The notes below the pieces were generated by a model. The model did not search any database. It was not told where the DNA came from and was given only the letters and a program-made list of their open reading frames with translations. DNA of 35,813 nt from Bacteroidaceae bacterium (GTDB lineage: Bacteria; Bacteroidota; Bacteroidia; Bacteroidales; Bacteroidaceae): contig JAGCGS010000038.1 in assembly GCA_017649485.1 (NCBI GenBank), positions 1 through 35,813 of the forward strand, given 5' to 3'. The translations under genes were made by a program, and so were the position numbers. Shown piece after piece: positions 8,914 to 16,935 of the stretch (within the stretch, counting starts at the first letter, position 1; each line of letters opens with the position of its first letter).

Positions 8914-9662
8914 ATAATTTACTCGTTAATCCCAAATATGAGGCACTGAGAAGCTATTTGGAGAGCATACCAGAGAGGATGCTCTATGAAGGCACAACGC
9001 TGTATCAAAAGCGCAACCTCATCAAGGAACTGGTAACCCCTGATGGCTTGCACATCAACGTGAAGCGATATCATAAGCCATTTATCATCAACGCCATCGT
9101 GTATTCCACAGGTATCAGGAAACCCAAAGGACAAAGAGCTTATGAGTATCCCCTGATTCTGGCTAATAAAGGCATTAATACCCCTGAGCCGATTGCCTAT
9201 ATAGAGGAGAGGAAGATGGGACTTCTGCAGTTTAGCTATTTCATCAGCATCCAGGCGCAGGGCTACAAAACGCTTTATGAAGTGGGCAATGCCAAGGAGG
9301 GAACCTACGAAGCATTGGCAGGGGCTTTGGGAGTCTTTACCGCTGAGATGCACAAAAAAGAAGTGTTGCACAAGGATTACTCGCCTGGCAACATTCTATA
9401 TAAGGTGGAGCATGACAATTATCTGTTCACTATCGTCGATATTAACCGCATGCAATTTGGCCCTGTAGATCAGAGAACAGGGTGCCAAAACTTTGCCCGC
9501 TTATGGGGACCCAAACGCTTCATTATCCTGATGGTAGAGGCTTACGCCCGTCATCGAGGCTTCAATGTGGAAACTTGCGTTGAAGTTGCCCTTGAAGAAC
9601 GCAGACGATTCTGGCGCAACTACCAGAAGAAACATTCCGTTGGCTTTGACTTAGAACTATAG
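8910..9662 (+). CDS. Lipopolysaccharide kinase-like protein (WaaP/InaA family)
   Basis: A 250-residue protein with a eukaryotic-like kinase fold of the LPS core kinase type (WaaP/RfaP, InaA). It has a candidate ATP-binding Lys52 in VKRYHKP, the catalytic loop HKDYSPGN with Asp156 and Asn161, and the metal-binding DINR with Asp177 where kinases have DFG. The expected role is phosphorylation of a core sugar, which stabilises the outer membrane; the precise acceptor is unknown. It overlaps the GT9 gene by 4 bases. Its last six bases, CTATAG, also contain the stop of the convergent purN gene, so both genes end in TAG on a shared palindrome and no terminator separates them. Confidence 0.82.
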   Translation: MNNLLVNPKYEALRSYLESIPERMLYEGTTLYQKRNLIKELVTPDGLHINVKRYHKPFIINAIVYSTGIRKPKGQRAYEYPLILANKGINTPEPIAYIEERKMGLLQFSYFISIQAQGYKTLYEVGNAKEGTYEALAGALGVFTAEMHKKEVLHKDYSPGNILYKVEHDNYLFTIVDINRMQFGPVDQRTGCQNFARLWGPKRFIILMVEAYARHRGFNVETCVEVALEERRRFWRNYQKKHSVGFDLEL

Positions 9663-10229
9663 TTCACTGATAAGTTTTTCAACCACTTTTGGATAATATT
9701 CATATTCCAAGGCATGCACCCTGGTAGCCAAAGTCTCTGGGGTATCATCTGGTTTTACCTCACAACGGTATTGCGCCACAATCTGACCGGCATCATACAC
9801 CTCACTGGTGTAATGGATGGTGATACCACTTTCTTTATCTCCACATTTCAACACATCTTCATGCACCCTGTCGCCATACATGCCTTTACCTCCATGAAGT
9901 GGTAAAAGTGAAGGATGAATATTCACCATCCGATGAGGATAAGCCTTTAATATGGCATCAGGCACCTTAGCTAAAAAACCTGCCAAAACTACGAAATCTA
10001 TATTATAAGAATGGAGAAGGCCAAGCACAGCCTCACCATCCTGCCAAAACTCCTTGGAGAAATAGGCACAAGGGATGTCCAAATTACGGGCCCTCTGCAA
10101 GGCAAAAGCTTTCTGACTATTGGTAAGCACCAACGCTACTTTAACATCAGGATTCGACATAAAATAGCGAGCAATATTTTCGGCATTTGTGCCATTGCCT
10201 GAAGCGAGAATTGCGACGTTTGTAATCAT
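9657..10229 (-). CDS. purN: Phosphoribosylglycinamide formyltransferase (GAR transformylase)
   Basis: A 190-residue enzyme using 10-formyl-tetrahydrofolate to formylate glycinamide ribonucleotide, the third step of purine synthesis, in the cytoplasm. The start is placed at 10229 because MITNVAILASGNGTNAENI is the family's normal N-terminus; the open frame runs 36 codons farther upstream but that stretch is AT-rich and unrelated. Catalytic residues are visible: Asn103 and His105 in NIHPSLLP and Asp147 in YDAGQI, equivalent to Asn106, His108 and Asp144 of E. coli. The length equals the family norm. It is transcribed divergently from acpP, and its end overlaps the WaaP-like gene by six bases. 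Confidence 0.93.
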   Translation of the reverse strand: MITNVAILASGNGTNAENIARYFMSNPDVKVALVLTNSQKAFALQRARNLDIPCAYFSKEFWQDGEAVLGLLHSYNIDFVVLAGFLAKVPDAILKAYPHRMVNIHPSLLPLHGGKGMYGDRVHEDVLKCGDKESGITIHYTSEVYDAGQIVAQYRCEVKPDDTPETLATRVHALEYEYYPKVVEKLISEL

Positions 10230-10297
10230 AAAAAAACTATTTTTGCTGCACACAACTCTTAATTTTGTGCAAAAAAGCACATTTAATCTATCAAATA

Positions 10298-10329
10298 TTT
10301 GTTTTGTAAAAGAAAAAATTATTCCTTTG
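10298..10329 (+). promoter_or_regulatory. Candidate promoter for acpP-fabF-rnc
   Basis: TTTG (10298-10301), a 20-base spacer and TTCCTTTG (10322-10329), which matches the -7 consensus TAnnTTTG in all but one fixed position. The leader to the acpP ATG would be about 110 bases. A perfect TATTTTTG at 10238-10245 is an alternative but lacks a partner at -33. Confidence 0.4.
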
Positions 10330-10447
10330 CATCGCAAAAATAGTCTAAAGTGGGGACAAATGCAAGAAACTGCATGTGTTTTTCACTTGGATAGAGTTTT
10401 TGCCCTGAAAGAAGATTATTATTTTTACTAATTAAAAACTAAAAGTT

Positions 10448-10693
10448 ATGACAACAGAAGAAATTTCTGCAAATGTTTATGCTATCATTGCAGACAAGTT
10501 GGGCGTTGAGCCATCTGAAATCACCAACGAAGCTAGCTTTACTAATGATCTTGGCGCAGATTCACTGGACACAGTTGAATTAATTATGGAGTTTGAGAAG
10601 GTTTTCGAACTGCAGATTCCTGATGAAAAGGCTGAAACTATCCTGACTGTCGGTGACGCTATCGAATACATTAAGGCTAATCTGCCTAAATAA
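10448..10693 (+). CDS. acpP: Acyl carrier protein
   Basis: An 81-residue, highly acidic four-helix carrier protein. The phosphopantetheine attachment serine is Ser39 in GADSLD. It shuttles growing acyl chains between the enzymes of type II fatty acid synthesis and also supplies lipid A acyltransferases. It lies 18 bases upstream of fabF, the standard arrangement, with rnc following. The sequence before the ATG is A-rich with no Shine-Dalgarno motif, as is usual for Bacteroidota. Length and motif are entirely normal. Confidence 0.97.
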   Translation: MTTEEISANVYAIIADKLGVEPSEITNEASFTNDLGADSLDTVELIMEFEKVFELQIPDEKAETILTVGDAIEYIKANLPK

Positions 10694-10711
10694 ACCTTGT
10701 ATAGCTGAAAT

Positions 10712-11974
10712 ATGGAGTTAAAAAGAGTCGTAGTAACTGGTCTTGGCGCAATCACACCCCTGGGCAACACCGTAGAAGAAACATGGGAAAACCTGTTGAA
10801 GGGTGAAAGTGGTGCAGGACCGATTACTCGTTTTGATGCTTCACTTTTCAAGACACAAATCGCATGTGAGGTTAAAGGCTTCGACCCAAGTCAATTTATT
10901 GACCGTAAGGAAGCCAGGAAAATGGACATCTACACACAGTTTGCTGTGGCTGTGGCTAAGCAAGCTGTGGCTGATGCTGCCATAAACCTTGAAACAGAAG
11001 ATTTGAACCGCATAGGCGTGGTGTTTGGTGCCGGCATTGGTGGCATCCGCACCTTTGAAGACGAGATTGGATATTACTACCAGCACCAGAACTTGGGTCC
11101 TAAGTTCAATCCATTCTTCATCCCCAAGATGATTTCGGACATTGCTGCAGGTCAGATTTCCATCGTTTTTGGCTTCCACGGCCCTAACTACTCTGTGGCA
11201 TCTGCCTGTGCAACTTCTACCAACGCTATTGCCGACGCCTTCAACTTAATACGTTTAGGCAAGGCAAACATCATGGTGTCAGGCGGCTCTGAGGCTGCTA
11301 TCACAGCCGGAGGAGTAGGTGGATTCAATGCTATGCATGCTCTGACAACCCGCAATGACTCACCAAAAACAGCTTCACGCCCCTTCAGTGGAAGTCGTGA
11401 TGGCTTTATAATGGGTGAAGGAGCAGGTTGCTTGATTCTTGAAGAACTTGAACATGCAAAGGCACGCGGAGCCAAGATTTATGCAGAAATTGTAGGTGAA
11501 GGCATGTCTGCTGATGCTTACCACCTTACAGCTTCTCATCCTGATGGATTAGGTGCCATCCTGGTTATGCGTAATGCACTGGAAGATGCTGGTCTTAAGC
11601 CAGAAGACATTGACTACATCAATGTACATGGTACATCAACCCCTGTAGGTGATGTTTCTGAAGTGAAAGCTATCAAAGAGGTGTTTGGAGAACACGCTTA
11701 TAAACTGAATATCAGTTCTACCAAGTCAATGACAGGTCACATGCTGGGTGCTGCAGGCGCAGCTGAAGCCATCTTTAGTATCCTGTCCGTCATGAACGAC
11801 ATCGTTCCCCCAACCATCAACCATGAAGAGGGTGACAATGACGAGAACATTGACTATAACCTGAACTTTACATTCAATGAAGCGCAGAAACGCACCGTGA
11901 ATACCGCACTGTCCAATACATTTGGTTTCGGTGGTCACAATGCGTGTCTTATTGTTAGGAAATATGCAGAGTAA
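10712..11974 (+). CDS. fabF: 3-oxoacyl-ACP synthase II (KAS II)
   Basis: A 420-residue condensing enzyme of type II fatty acid synthesis, which extends acyl-ACP with malonyl-ACP. The Cys-His-His triad is visible: Cys166 in SACATS, His306 in VHGTST and His343 in KSMTGHMLGA, with Lys338 also in place. The length matches FabF. It is co-transcribed with acpP upstream and rnc downstream; its last 11 bases overlap the rnc start. Nothing unusual is seen. Confidence 0.96.
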   Translation: MELKRVVVTGLGAITPLGNTVEETWENLLKGESGAGPITRFDASLFKTQIACEVKGFDPSQFIDRKEARKMDIYTQFAVAVAKQAVADAAINLETEDLNRIGVVFGAGIGGIRTFEDEIGYYYQHQNLGPKFNPFFIPKMISDIAAGQISIVFGFHGPNYSVASACATSTNAIADAFNLIRLGKANIMVSGGSEAAITAGGVGGFNAMHALTTRNDSPKTASRPFSGSRDGFIMGEGAGCLILEELEHAKARGAKIYAEIVGEGMSADAYHLTASHPDGLGAILVMRNALEDAGLKPEDIDYINVHGTSTPVGDVSEVKAIKEVFGEHAYKLNISSTKSMTGHMLGAAGAAEAIFSILSVMNDIVPPTINHEEGDNDENIDYNLNFTFNEAQKRTVNTALSNTFGFGGHNACLIVRKYAE

Positions 11975-12713
11975 TCTCAATTACTGGCTGCAAGTGATTT
12001 ATTGGAGGGTAAAGCTTCTTTTCAAACATGACAAGAAGCGTTACCTTTCTTTGTTTCATAACCTGGGTATCATGGCAAATGATATCCTGTATTACGATGT
12101 AGCGCTAAGCCATAAGTCGAAGTCTATCTATTTGAACGGACGCCGTATGAACAACGAGCGTCTAGAGTTTCTTGGCGATGCCGTACTTAGCATGGCAGTG
12201 GCCGACTACCTTTTCAAGCATTACCAGAAAGCCAAGGAGAGCATGTTGACCTCCAGTCGAGCCAAGATTGTCAATCGACAGAACCTCAATAAGATTGCCA
12301 TAGACATGAACATCCAGAAGATGATGCGAAAAGACAACACGCTTTTCTCTCTAAAGAGCAATGTTTATGGTAATACTTTGGAAGCTTTGCTGGGTGCTAT
12401 CTATTTGGACAGGGGCTACAATGCCAGCTGCCAATATATTTATAAACATATCATCAAGAATCCTGAGTACATAGAGTCTGTCATCAGAAAAGAAACAAAC
12501 CACAAAGCTAAGATACTGGAGTGGTGCCAGAAGAACAAAAAGTCACACTTTTTCGAGTTGCTTTCTGAGAAGCAAGACGCATATTCCCAGATAGTATTCG
12601 AGGTACAAATCTTAATTGATGGCGAGCCATACGGAATTGGCTCAGGCCATTCAAAGAAAGAAGCCGAGCAACATGCTGCAGAAGAGGCGTTGAAACGTAT
12701 CGAAAACTTGTAA
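11964..12713 (+). CDS. rnc: Ribonuclease III
   Basis: A 249-residue double-stranded-RNA endonuclease for rRNA and mRNA processing. The signature NERLEFLGDAV supplies Glu65, Glu68 and Asp72. The second metal-site motif reads GNTLEALLGAIYLD, so Glu140 is present but the position equivalent to E. coli Asp114 is Asn137. The C-terminal double-stranded RNA-binding domain (about residues 180-249) ends in KKEAEQHAAEEALKRI. The start at 11964 is chosen because it needs only an 11-base overlap with fabF; an open frame from 11922 would overlap 53 bases. Residues 1-37 form a basic N-terminal extension compared with E. coli. It converges on pfkA with a 4-base gap and no terminator. Confidence 0.93.
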   Translation: MQSNLNYWLQVIYWRVKLLFKHDKKRYLSLFHNLGIMANDILYYDVALSHKSKSIYLNGRRMNNERLEFLGDAVLSMAVADYLFKHYQKAKESMLTSSRAKIVNRQNLNKIAIDMNIQKMMRKDNTLFSLKSNVYGNTLEALLGAIYLDRGYNASCQYIYKHIIKNPEYIESVIRKETNHKAKILEWCQKNKKSHFFELLSEKQDAYSQIVFEVQILIDGEPYGIGSGHSKKEAEQHAAEEALKRIENL

Positions 12714-12717
12714 ATGT

Positions 12718-13731
12718 TCAACCGAAGCAAACACCTATCCTACGACCTTCCAACACCAGATCATCTCGTTCAGACACATATTTCTGCTTGCCTGCCACAT
12801 CACGAATATCTACCGATGTAATCTTACGTCCTTGTAGAGCTACCATACGACCAAACTGCTGATTAGCTATCAGTTCCACAGCATGACCTCCCATGCGGGT
12901 TGCCAGGTTACGGTCGAAAGAAGTGGGCGAACCTCCTCGCTGGATATACCCCAACACCGTTTGACGAGTTTCAATACCAGTTTCATACTCTATCTCCTCG
13001 GCTATGAACTCACCAGCATGTTTCCTGGGACTGGAGGTTTTGATGCCTTCCGCCACCACCACAATGGAATAAGTCTTGCCTTTCTTGATACGATCTATCA
13101 AGGCATTGCCTACATTGGTGATATTGAAAGGTATCTCAGGCAACAGGATCACATCACCTCCACCAGCCATACCAGAATAGAGAGCTATCCAGCCAGACTT
13201 ATGCCCCATCACTTCTATCACCATCACTCGCTTATGCGAACTGGCGGTAGAATGCAAGCGGTCAATGGCATCTGTGGCAACGCTAACGGCAGAGTCGAAG
13301 CCGAAAGTAGTGTCTGTACCCCACACATCGTTGTCAATGGTCTTTGGAATAGACACCACATTGATGCCCAATCCCATCATCTTAGCTGCTGTATCCATGG
13401 TTCCGTTACCTCCAATGCAAACCACGCAATCGAGACGCAAATCTTGCACATTCTTCTTGATGAGTGTAGGCTTATCGGCATCGGGCATGATGCCCCCTCG
13501 CTTAAAAGGTTGTTCGCGTGAAGAGCCTAAGATTGTACCATTCTGACTGAGCAACCCCGACAAAGCTGCCTCGTCAAGCACCTCCACTTCCTTGGTCAAT
13601 AGTCCTTCAAAACCACTATGAATACCTATCACTTCCATGCCATAATGGCTCATGGCACACTTGCATACACCACGGATTGCCGCATTGATGCCAGGACAAT
13701 CACCACCCGATGTTAAAACCCCTATTCTCAT
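12718..13731 (-). CDS. pfkA: 6-phosphofructokinase
   Basis: A 337-residue phosphofructokinase that phosphorylates fructose 6-phosphate in glycolysis. N-terminal TSGGDCPGINAAIRG is the phosphoryl-donor loop. The specificity positions are mixed: Gly110 in GGNGT (E. coli Gly104, the ATP-type residue) but Lys130 in PKTIDND (E. coli Gly124, where Lys is typical of PPi-dependent enzymes). This Gly/Lys pair is known from group III PFKs, some of which use ATP, so the donor should be treated as ATP-likely but not certain. Asp133 and Asp135 of TIDND are present for catalysis. It is transcribed divergently from the GH3 gene and converges on rnc. Confidence 0.92.
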   Translation of the reverse strand: MRIGVLTSGGDCPGINAAIRGVCKCAMSHYGMEVIGIHSGFEGLLTKEVEVLDEAALSGLLSQNGTILGSSREQPFKRGGIMPDADKPTLIKKNVQDLRLDCVVCIGGNGTMDTAAKMMGLGINVVSIPKTIDNDVWGTDTTFGFDSAVSVATDAIDRLHSTASSHKRVMVIEVMGHKSGWIALYSGMAGGGDVILLPEIPFNITNVGNALIDRIKKGKTYSIVVVAEGIKTSSPRKHAGEFIAEEIEYETGIETRQTVLGYIQRGGSPTSFDRNLATRMGGHAVELIANQQFGRMVALQGRKITSVDIRDVAGKQKYVSERDDLVLEGRRIGVCFG

Positions 13732-13753
13732 ACCTTAATCAATATTTTGTTTA

Positions 13754-13761
13754 CAAAAGTA
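13754..13761 (-). promoter_or_regulatory. Candidate -7 element of pfkA
   Basis: The minus strand reads TACTTTTG, a perfect TAnnTTTG match 22 bases before the start codon at 13731. No convincing -33 TTTG is seen. Confidence 0.4.
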
Positions 13762-13834
13762 TAAAATCTTGTTTATTCGACGTGTAAAGTTAGAAAAAAA
13801 ACTTAAAAAAGATAGAGATGCCAAGATAAAAGAT

Positions 13835-13855
13835 TAATTTTGCACATTAATTTTG
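13835..13855 (+). promoter_or_regulatory. Two candidate -7 elements of the GH3 gene
   Basis: TAATTTTG occurs at 13835-13842 and again at 13848-13855, both perfect matches to TAnnTTTG, upstream of the ATG at 13870. The first would place the transcription start close to the ATG; the second would leave almost no leader. Neither has a clear -33 partner. Confidence 0.4.
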
Positions 13856-13869
13856 AAGATTGCAGATAA

Positions 13870-15384
13870 ATGGACTTTATTACAAGCTTAGCTAATAGCG
13901 TTTATTTTGCTCCTCGCTACCACAGGATTGAGCGTTATGCCACCCATGCGGCAGAGATACAAAAGCAGGTTTTGCGATGGCTCATCGACAAGGCCTCCCG
14001 TACAGAATGGGGTAAGCAATATGGATATAAAGATATAAAAGATTTCACACAGTTCAGCAAACGAGTGCCTATTCAAACCTATGAAGAAGTGAAGCCTTGG
14101 GTGGAACGCATCCGTCGAGGAGAGCAGAACCTGCTCTGGCCAGGTAATACAGTATGGTTTGCCAAGTCTTCAGGCACCACGAACGACAAGAGTAAATTCA
14201 TCCCGGTTACCAGCGACTCTATCCAAGACACCCATTACCGTGGTGGAAAAGATGCCGTAGCTTTATATTTGCACATGAATCCCAAAAGTCGTTTCTCAAA
14301 GGGCAAGAGTCTTGTTTTGGGAGGAAGTCATGCTCCCAACCTCAATACCAACCATAGTCTGGTGGGCGACTTGAGTGCCATCCTGATTGAGAATATGCCC
14401 GCTATGGGTATGTATCTTCGAGTGCCAAGCAAGCAAACGGCATTGATGGATCAGTTTGAGCCCAAGATGGAGGCGATAGCTCGTGAAACCATAGGTCAAA
14501 AGGTGGTGAGTCTGGCAGGAGTACCTTCTTGGATGCTGGTACTCATCAAGCACATCTTGGAAAAAACAGGTAAGCAGAGCTTAGAGCAGGTGTGGCCAGA
14601 CTTGGAGGTGTTCTTCCACGGGGGTGTGGCATTTACCCCTTATCGCGAACAATACAAGCAGATTATCCGGAAGCAGGATATGCTATATGTTGAGACCTAT
14701 AACGCATCCGAAGGATACTTTGCTACACAGAATGACCTCACTGACCCTGCTATGCTTTTGATGATTGACTATGGTGTTTTCTATGAGTTCATCCCTTTGG
14801 AGGAAGTAGGCAAAGAGAATCCCAAGATTGTTCCTTTGTGGGATGTCAAGTTGAATAAGAACTATGCAATGGTTATTTCTACCTCAGCTGGTTTGTGGAG
14901 ATACATGATTGGAGACACAGTGAAGTTTACCAGCAAAGACCCTTACAAGATAGTCATCACGGGTCGCACCAAGCATTTCATCAATGCTTTTGGCGAGGAA
15001 CTGATTGTGGATAATGCCGAGAAGGGGTTGGCAAAGGCTTGCGCCGAGACAGGCGCATTGATTACTGATTATTCTGCGGCTCCCGTCTTCATGGATGAAA
15101 ATGCGAAATGCCGCCACCAGTGGCTCATTGAGTTCGCCAAGATGCCTGATAATTTGGAACGTTTCGCTAAGATCTTGGATGACACACTCAAGGAAATCAA
15201 CTCCGATTATGAGGCAAAGCGTCAGAATAACCTGGCTCTGCAACAGTTGGAAATCATCGTAGCACGAAAAGGATTGTTCCACGATTGGCTCGACAGGAAG
15301 GGCAAACTGGGCGGACAACATAAGATTCCACGATTAAGCAATACACGTACCTATATAGAAGACATGTTAATCTTGAACAGATAA
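13870..15384 (+). CDS. GH3 family acyl-adenylate-forming protein
   Basis: A 504-residue member of the GH3 superfamily, named after plant auxin-responsive acyl-acid amido synthetases; bacterial members are common in Bacteroidota and their substrates are mostly unknown. The ATP/AMP-binding P-loop-like motif [12 protein letters not shown] is at residues 98-109. Later adenylate-forming motifs are visible as [12 protein letters not shown], the [11 protein letters not shown] stretch and the [15 protein letters not shown] hinge region. It probably activates a carboxylic acid with ATP and may conjugate it to an amine (family knowledge; the substrate is not predictable). It is cytoplasmic. cysS follows after 5 bases, so the two are likely co-transcribed. 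Confidence 0.88.
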   Translation: MDFITSLANSVYFAPRYHRIERYATHAAEIQKQVLRWLIDKASRTEWGKQYGYKDIKDFTQFSKRVPIQTYEEVKPWVERIRRGEQNLLWPGNTVWFAKSSGTTNDKSKFIPVTSDSIQDTHYRGGKDAVALYLHMNPKSRFSKGKSLVLGGSHAPNLNTNHSLVGDLSAILIENMPAMGMYLRVPSKQTALMDQFEPKMEAIARETIGQKVVSLAGVPSWMLVLIKHILEKTGKQSLEQVWPDLEVFFHGGVAFTPYREQYKQIIRKQDMLYVETYNASEGYFATQNDLTDPAMLLMIDYGVFYEFIPLEEVGKENPKIVPLWDVKLNKNYAMVISTSAGLWRYMIGDTVKFTSKDPYKIVITGRTKHFINAFGEELIVDNAEKGLAKACAETGALITDYSAAPVFMDENAKCRHQWLIEFAKMPDNLERFAKILDDTLKEINSDYEAKRQNNLALQQLEIIVARKGLFHDWLDRKGKLGGQHKIPRLSNTRTYIEDMLILNR

Positions 15385-15389
15385 GAGTT

Positions 15390-16862
15390 ATGAGAAACTT
15401 GGTTATTTACAACACACTGAGCAGACAGAAAGAAAGATTCACTCCGCTACATGCCCCTCATGTTGGAATGTATGTTTGCGGACCTACCGTATATGGTGAC
15501 CCACACTTGGGTCACGCTCGTCCTGCCATCACCTTCGACATCCTGTTCCGATACCTCAAGCACATCGGCTATAAAGTGCGCTATGTGAGGAACATTACCG
15601 ATGTGGGACATTTAGAGCATGATGCCGACGAGGGCGAGGACAAGATAGCAAAGAAAGCACGACTGGAACAGTTAGAACCCATGGAAGTGGCACAATTCTA
15701 TATCAACCGCTACCACCAAGCTATGGATGCCTTGAATGTGTTGCCGCCCAGCATTGAGCCTCATGCTTCTGGACACATCATCGAGCAGATAGAACTGGTG
15801 AAGCAGATCCTGGACAACGGTTATGGCTATGTTAGCGATGGCTCTGTTTATTTCGACGTACCTAAATACAACCAAGACCATCATTATGGCAAGCTTTCAG
15901 GCAGAAACCTGACGGATGTCATCAATACATCCCGTGAACTGGACGGACAGGACGAGAAGCACAACCCAGTTGATTTCGCCTTGTGGAAGAAGGCACAACC
16001 TGAGCACATCATGCGTTGGCCTTCACCTTGGAGCGATGGTTTCCCTGGTTGGCATTGCGAGTGCACAGCTATGGGTAAGAAATACTTAGGTTCCCACTTC
16101 GACATCCACGGTGGTGGCATGGATTTGGTGTTCCCTCATCATGAGTGTGAGATAGCACAGAGTGTGGCATCTCAGGGTGACGATATGGTACACTACTGGA
16201 TGCACAACAACATGATTACCATCAACGGACAGAAGATGGGCAAGAGCCTTGGTAACTTCATCACCCTGTTCGAGTTCTTCGATGGTAGCAATAAGAATCT
16301 GGATAAGGCTTATACACCTATGACCATCCGTTTCTTTATCTTGCAAGCCCACTATCGCAGTACAGTGGATTTCAGCAATGATGCTTTGCAAGCTGCCGAG
16401 AAAGGATTAGAGAGAATGATGGATGCCGTTCATGCATTGGATAAGATTCAGCCATCAAATACCACCAGCATGTCTGTCAACGATTTGCGTGAGAAGTGCT
16501 ATGAAGCGATGGACGACGATCTGAATACACCTATCGTCATTGCCCATCTTTTTGATGCCGCCCGCACCATCAACTCATTGGCAGATGGTAAGGCCACTAT
16601 TACCGCAGAAGATTTGACGGCATTGAAAGAGACCTTCCATACCTTCTGCTTCGACATTTTAGGCTTACAAGAGGATCATGCCTCTAATGCTGGACGTGAA
16701 GAAGCTTTCGCTGGGGCAGTAAACTTGTTGTTGGCAGAGCGTCAGGAAGCCAAGGCAAACAAAGACTGGGCTAAGTCCGACCGCATACGAAATGAGTTGG
16801 CCGCCTTGGGCTTTGAAATTAAGGATGGCAAGAATGGTGCAGAGTGGAAATTGAACCGATGA
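15390..16862 (+). CDS. cysS: Cysteinyl-tRNA synthetase
   Basis: A 490-residue class I aminoacyl-tRNA synthetase charging tRNA-Cys. The HIGH motif is HLGH at 39-42 and the KMSKS motif is KMGKS at 282-286. Zinc-site ligands match E. coli: Cys30, Cys225 in WHCECTAMG, His250 and Glu254 in PHHECE. A short insertion ([10 protein letters not shown]) lies after the KMGKS helix. The C-terminus GAEWKLNR resembles the normal end. The stop codon TGA (16860-16862) lies inside the first, imperfect unit of a downstream heptamer array. Confidence 0.96.
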   Translation: MRNLVIYNTLSRQKERFTPLHAPHVGMYVCGPTVYGDPHLGHARPAITFDILFRYLKHIGYKVRYVRNITDVGHLEHDADEGEDKIAKKARLEQLEPMEVAQFYINRYHQAMDALNVLPPSIEPHASGHIIEQIELVKQILDNGYGYVSDGSVYFDVPKYNQDHHYGKLSGRNLTDVINTSRELDGQDEKHNPVDFALWKKAQPEHIMRWPSPWSDGFPGWHCECTAMGKKYLGSHFDIHGGGMDLVFPHHECEIAQSVASQGDDMVHYWMHNNMITINGQKMGKSLGNFITLFEFFDGSNKNLDKAYTPMTIRFFILQAHYRSTVDFSNDALQAAEKGLERMMDAVHALDKIQPSNTTSMSVNDLREKCYEAMDDDLNTPIVIAHLFDAARTINSLADGKATITAEDLTALKETFHTFCFDILGLQEDHASNAGREEAFAGAVNLLLAERQEAKANKDWAKSDRIRNELAALGFEIKDGKNGAEWKLNR

Positions 16863-16892
16863 CTATTGACTATTGACCATTGACCATTGAGC
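16859..16892 (-). repeat. Heptamer array A (reverse orientation), cysS-DUF2723 gap
   Basis: Units ATGACT, ATTGACT, ATTGACC, ATTGACC, ATTGAGC: the reverse complement of the GTCAATG family. It begins at the cysS stop codon. Because the period is 7, perfect reverse-orientation units put TGA in all three frames within 21 bases. Confidence 0.85.
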
Positions 16893-16935
16893 TTGTGGTT
16901 CCAACAGCTGAATATTAATTTAAGAACATTTTAGG

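Noticed and set aside
10238-10245. Perfect TATTTTTG as the acpP promoter
   Set aside because: It is 200 bases upstream, almost touching the divergent purN start, and has no TTTG at the right spacing; the 10298-10329 pair is preferred.
13325-13345. Extra heptamer-like match in pfkA
   Set aside because: A single GTCAATG inside codons for the conserved TIDND motif; not tandem, so chance.
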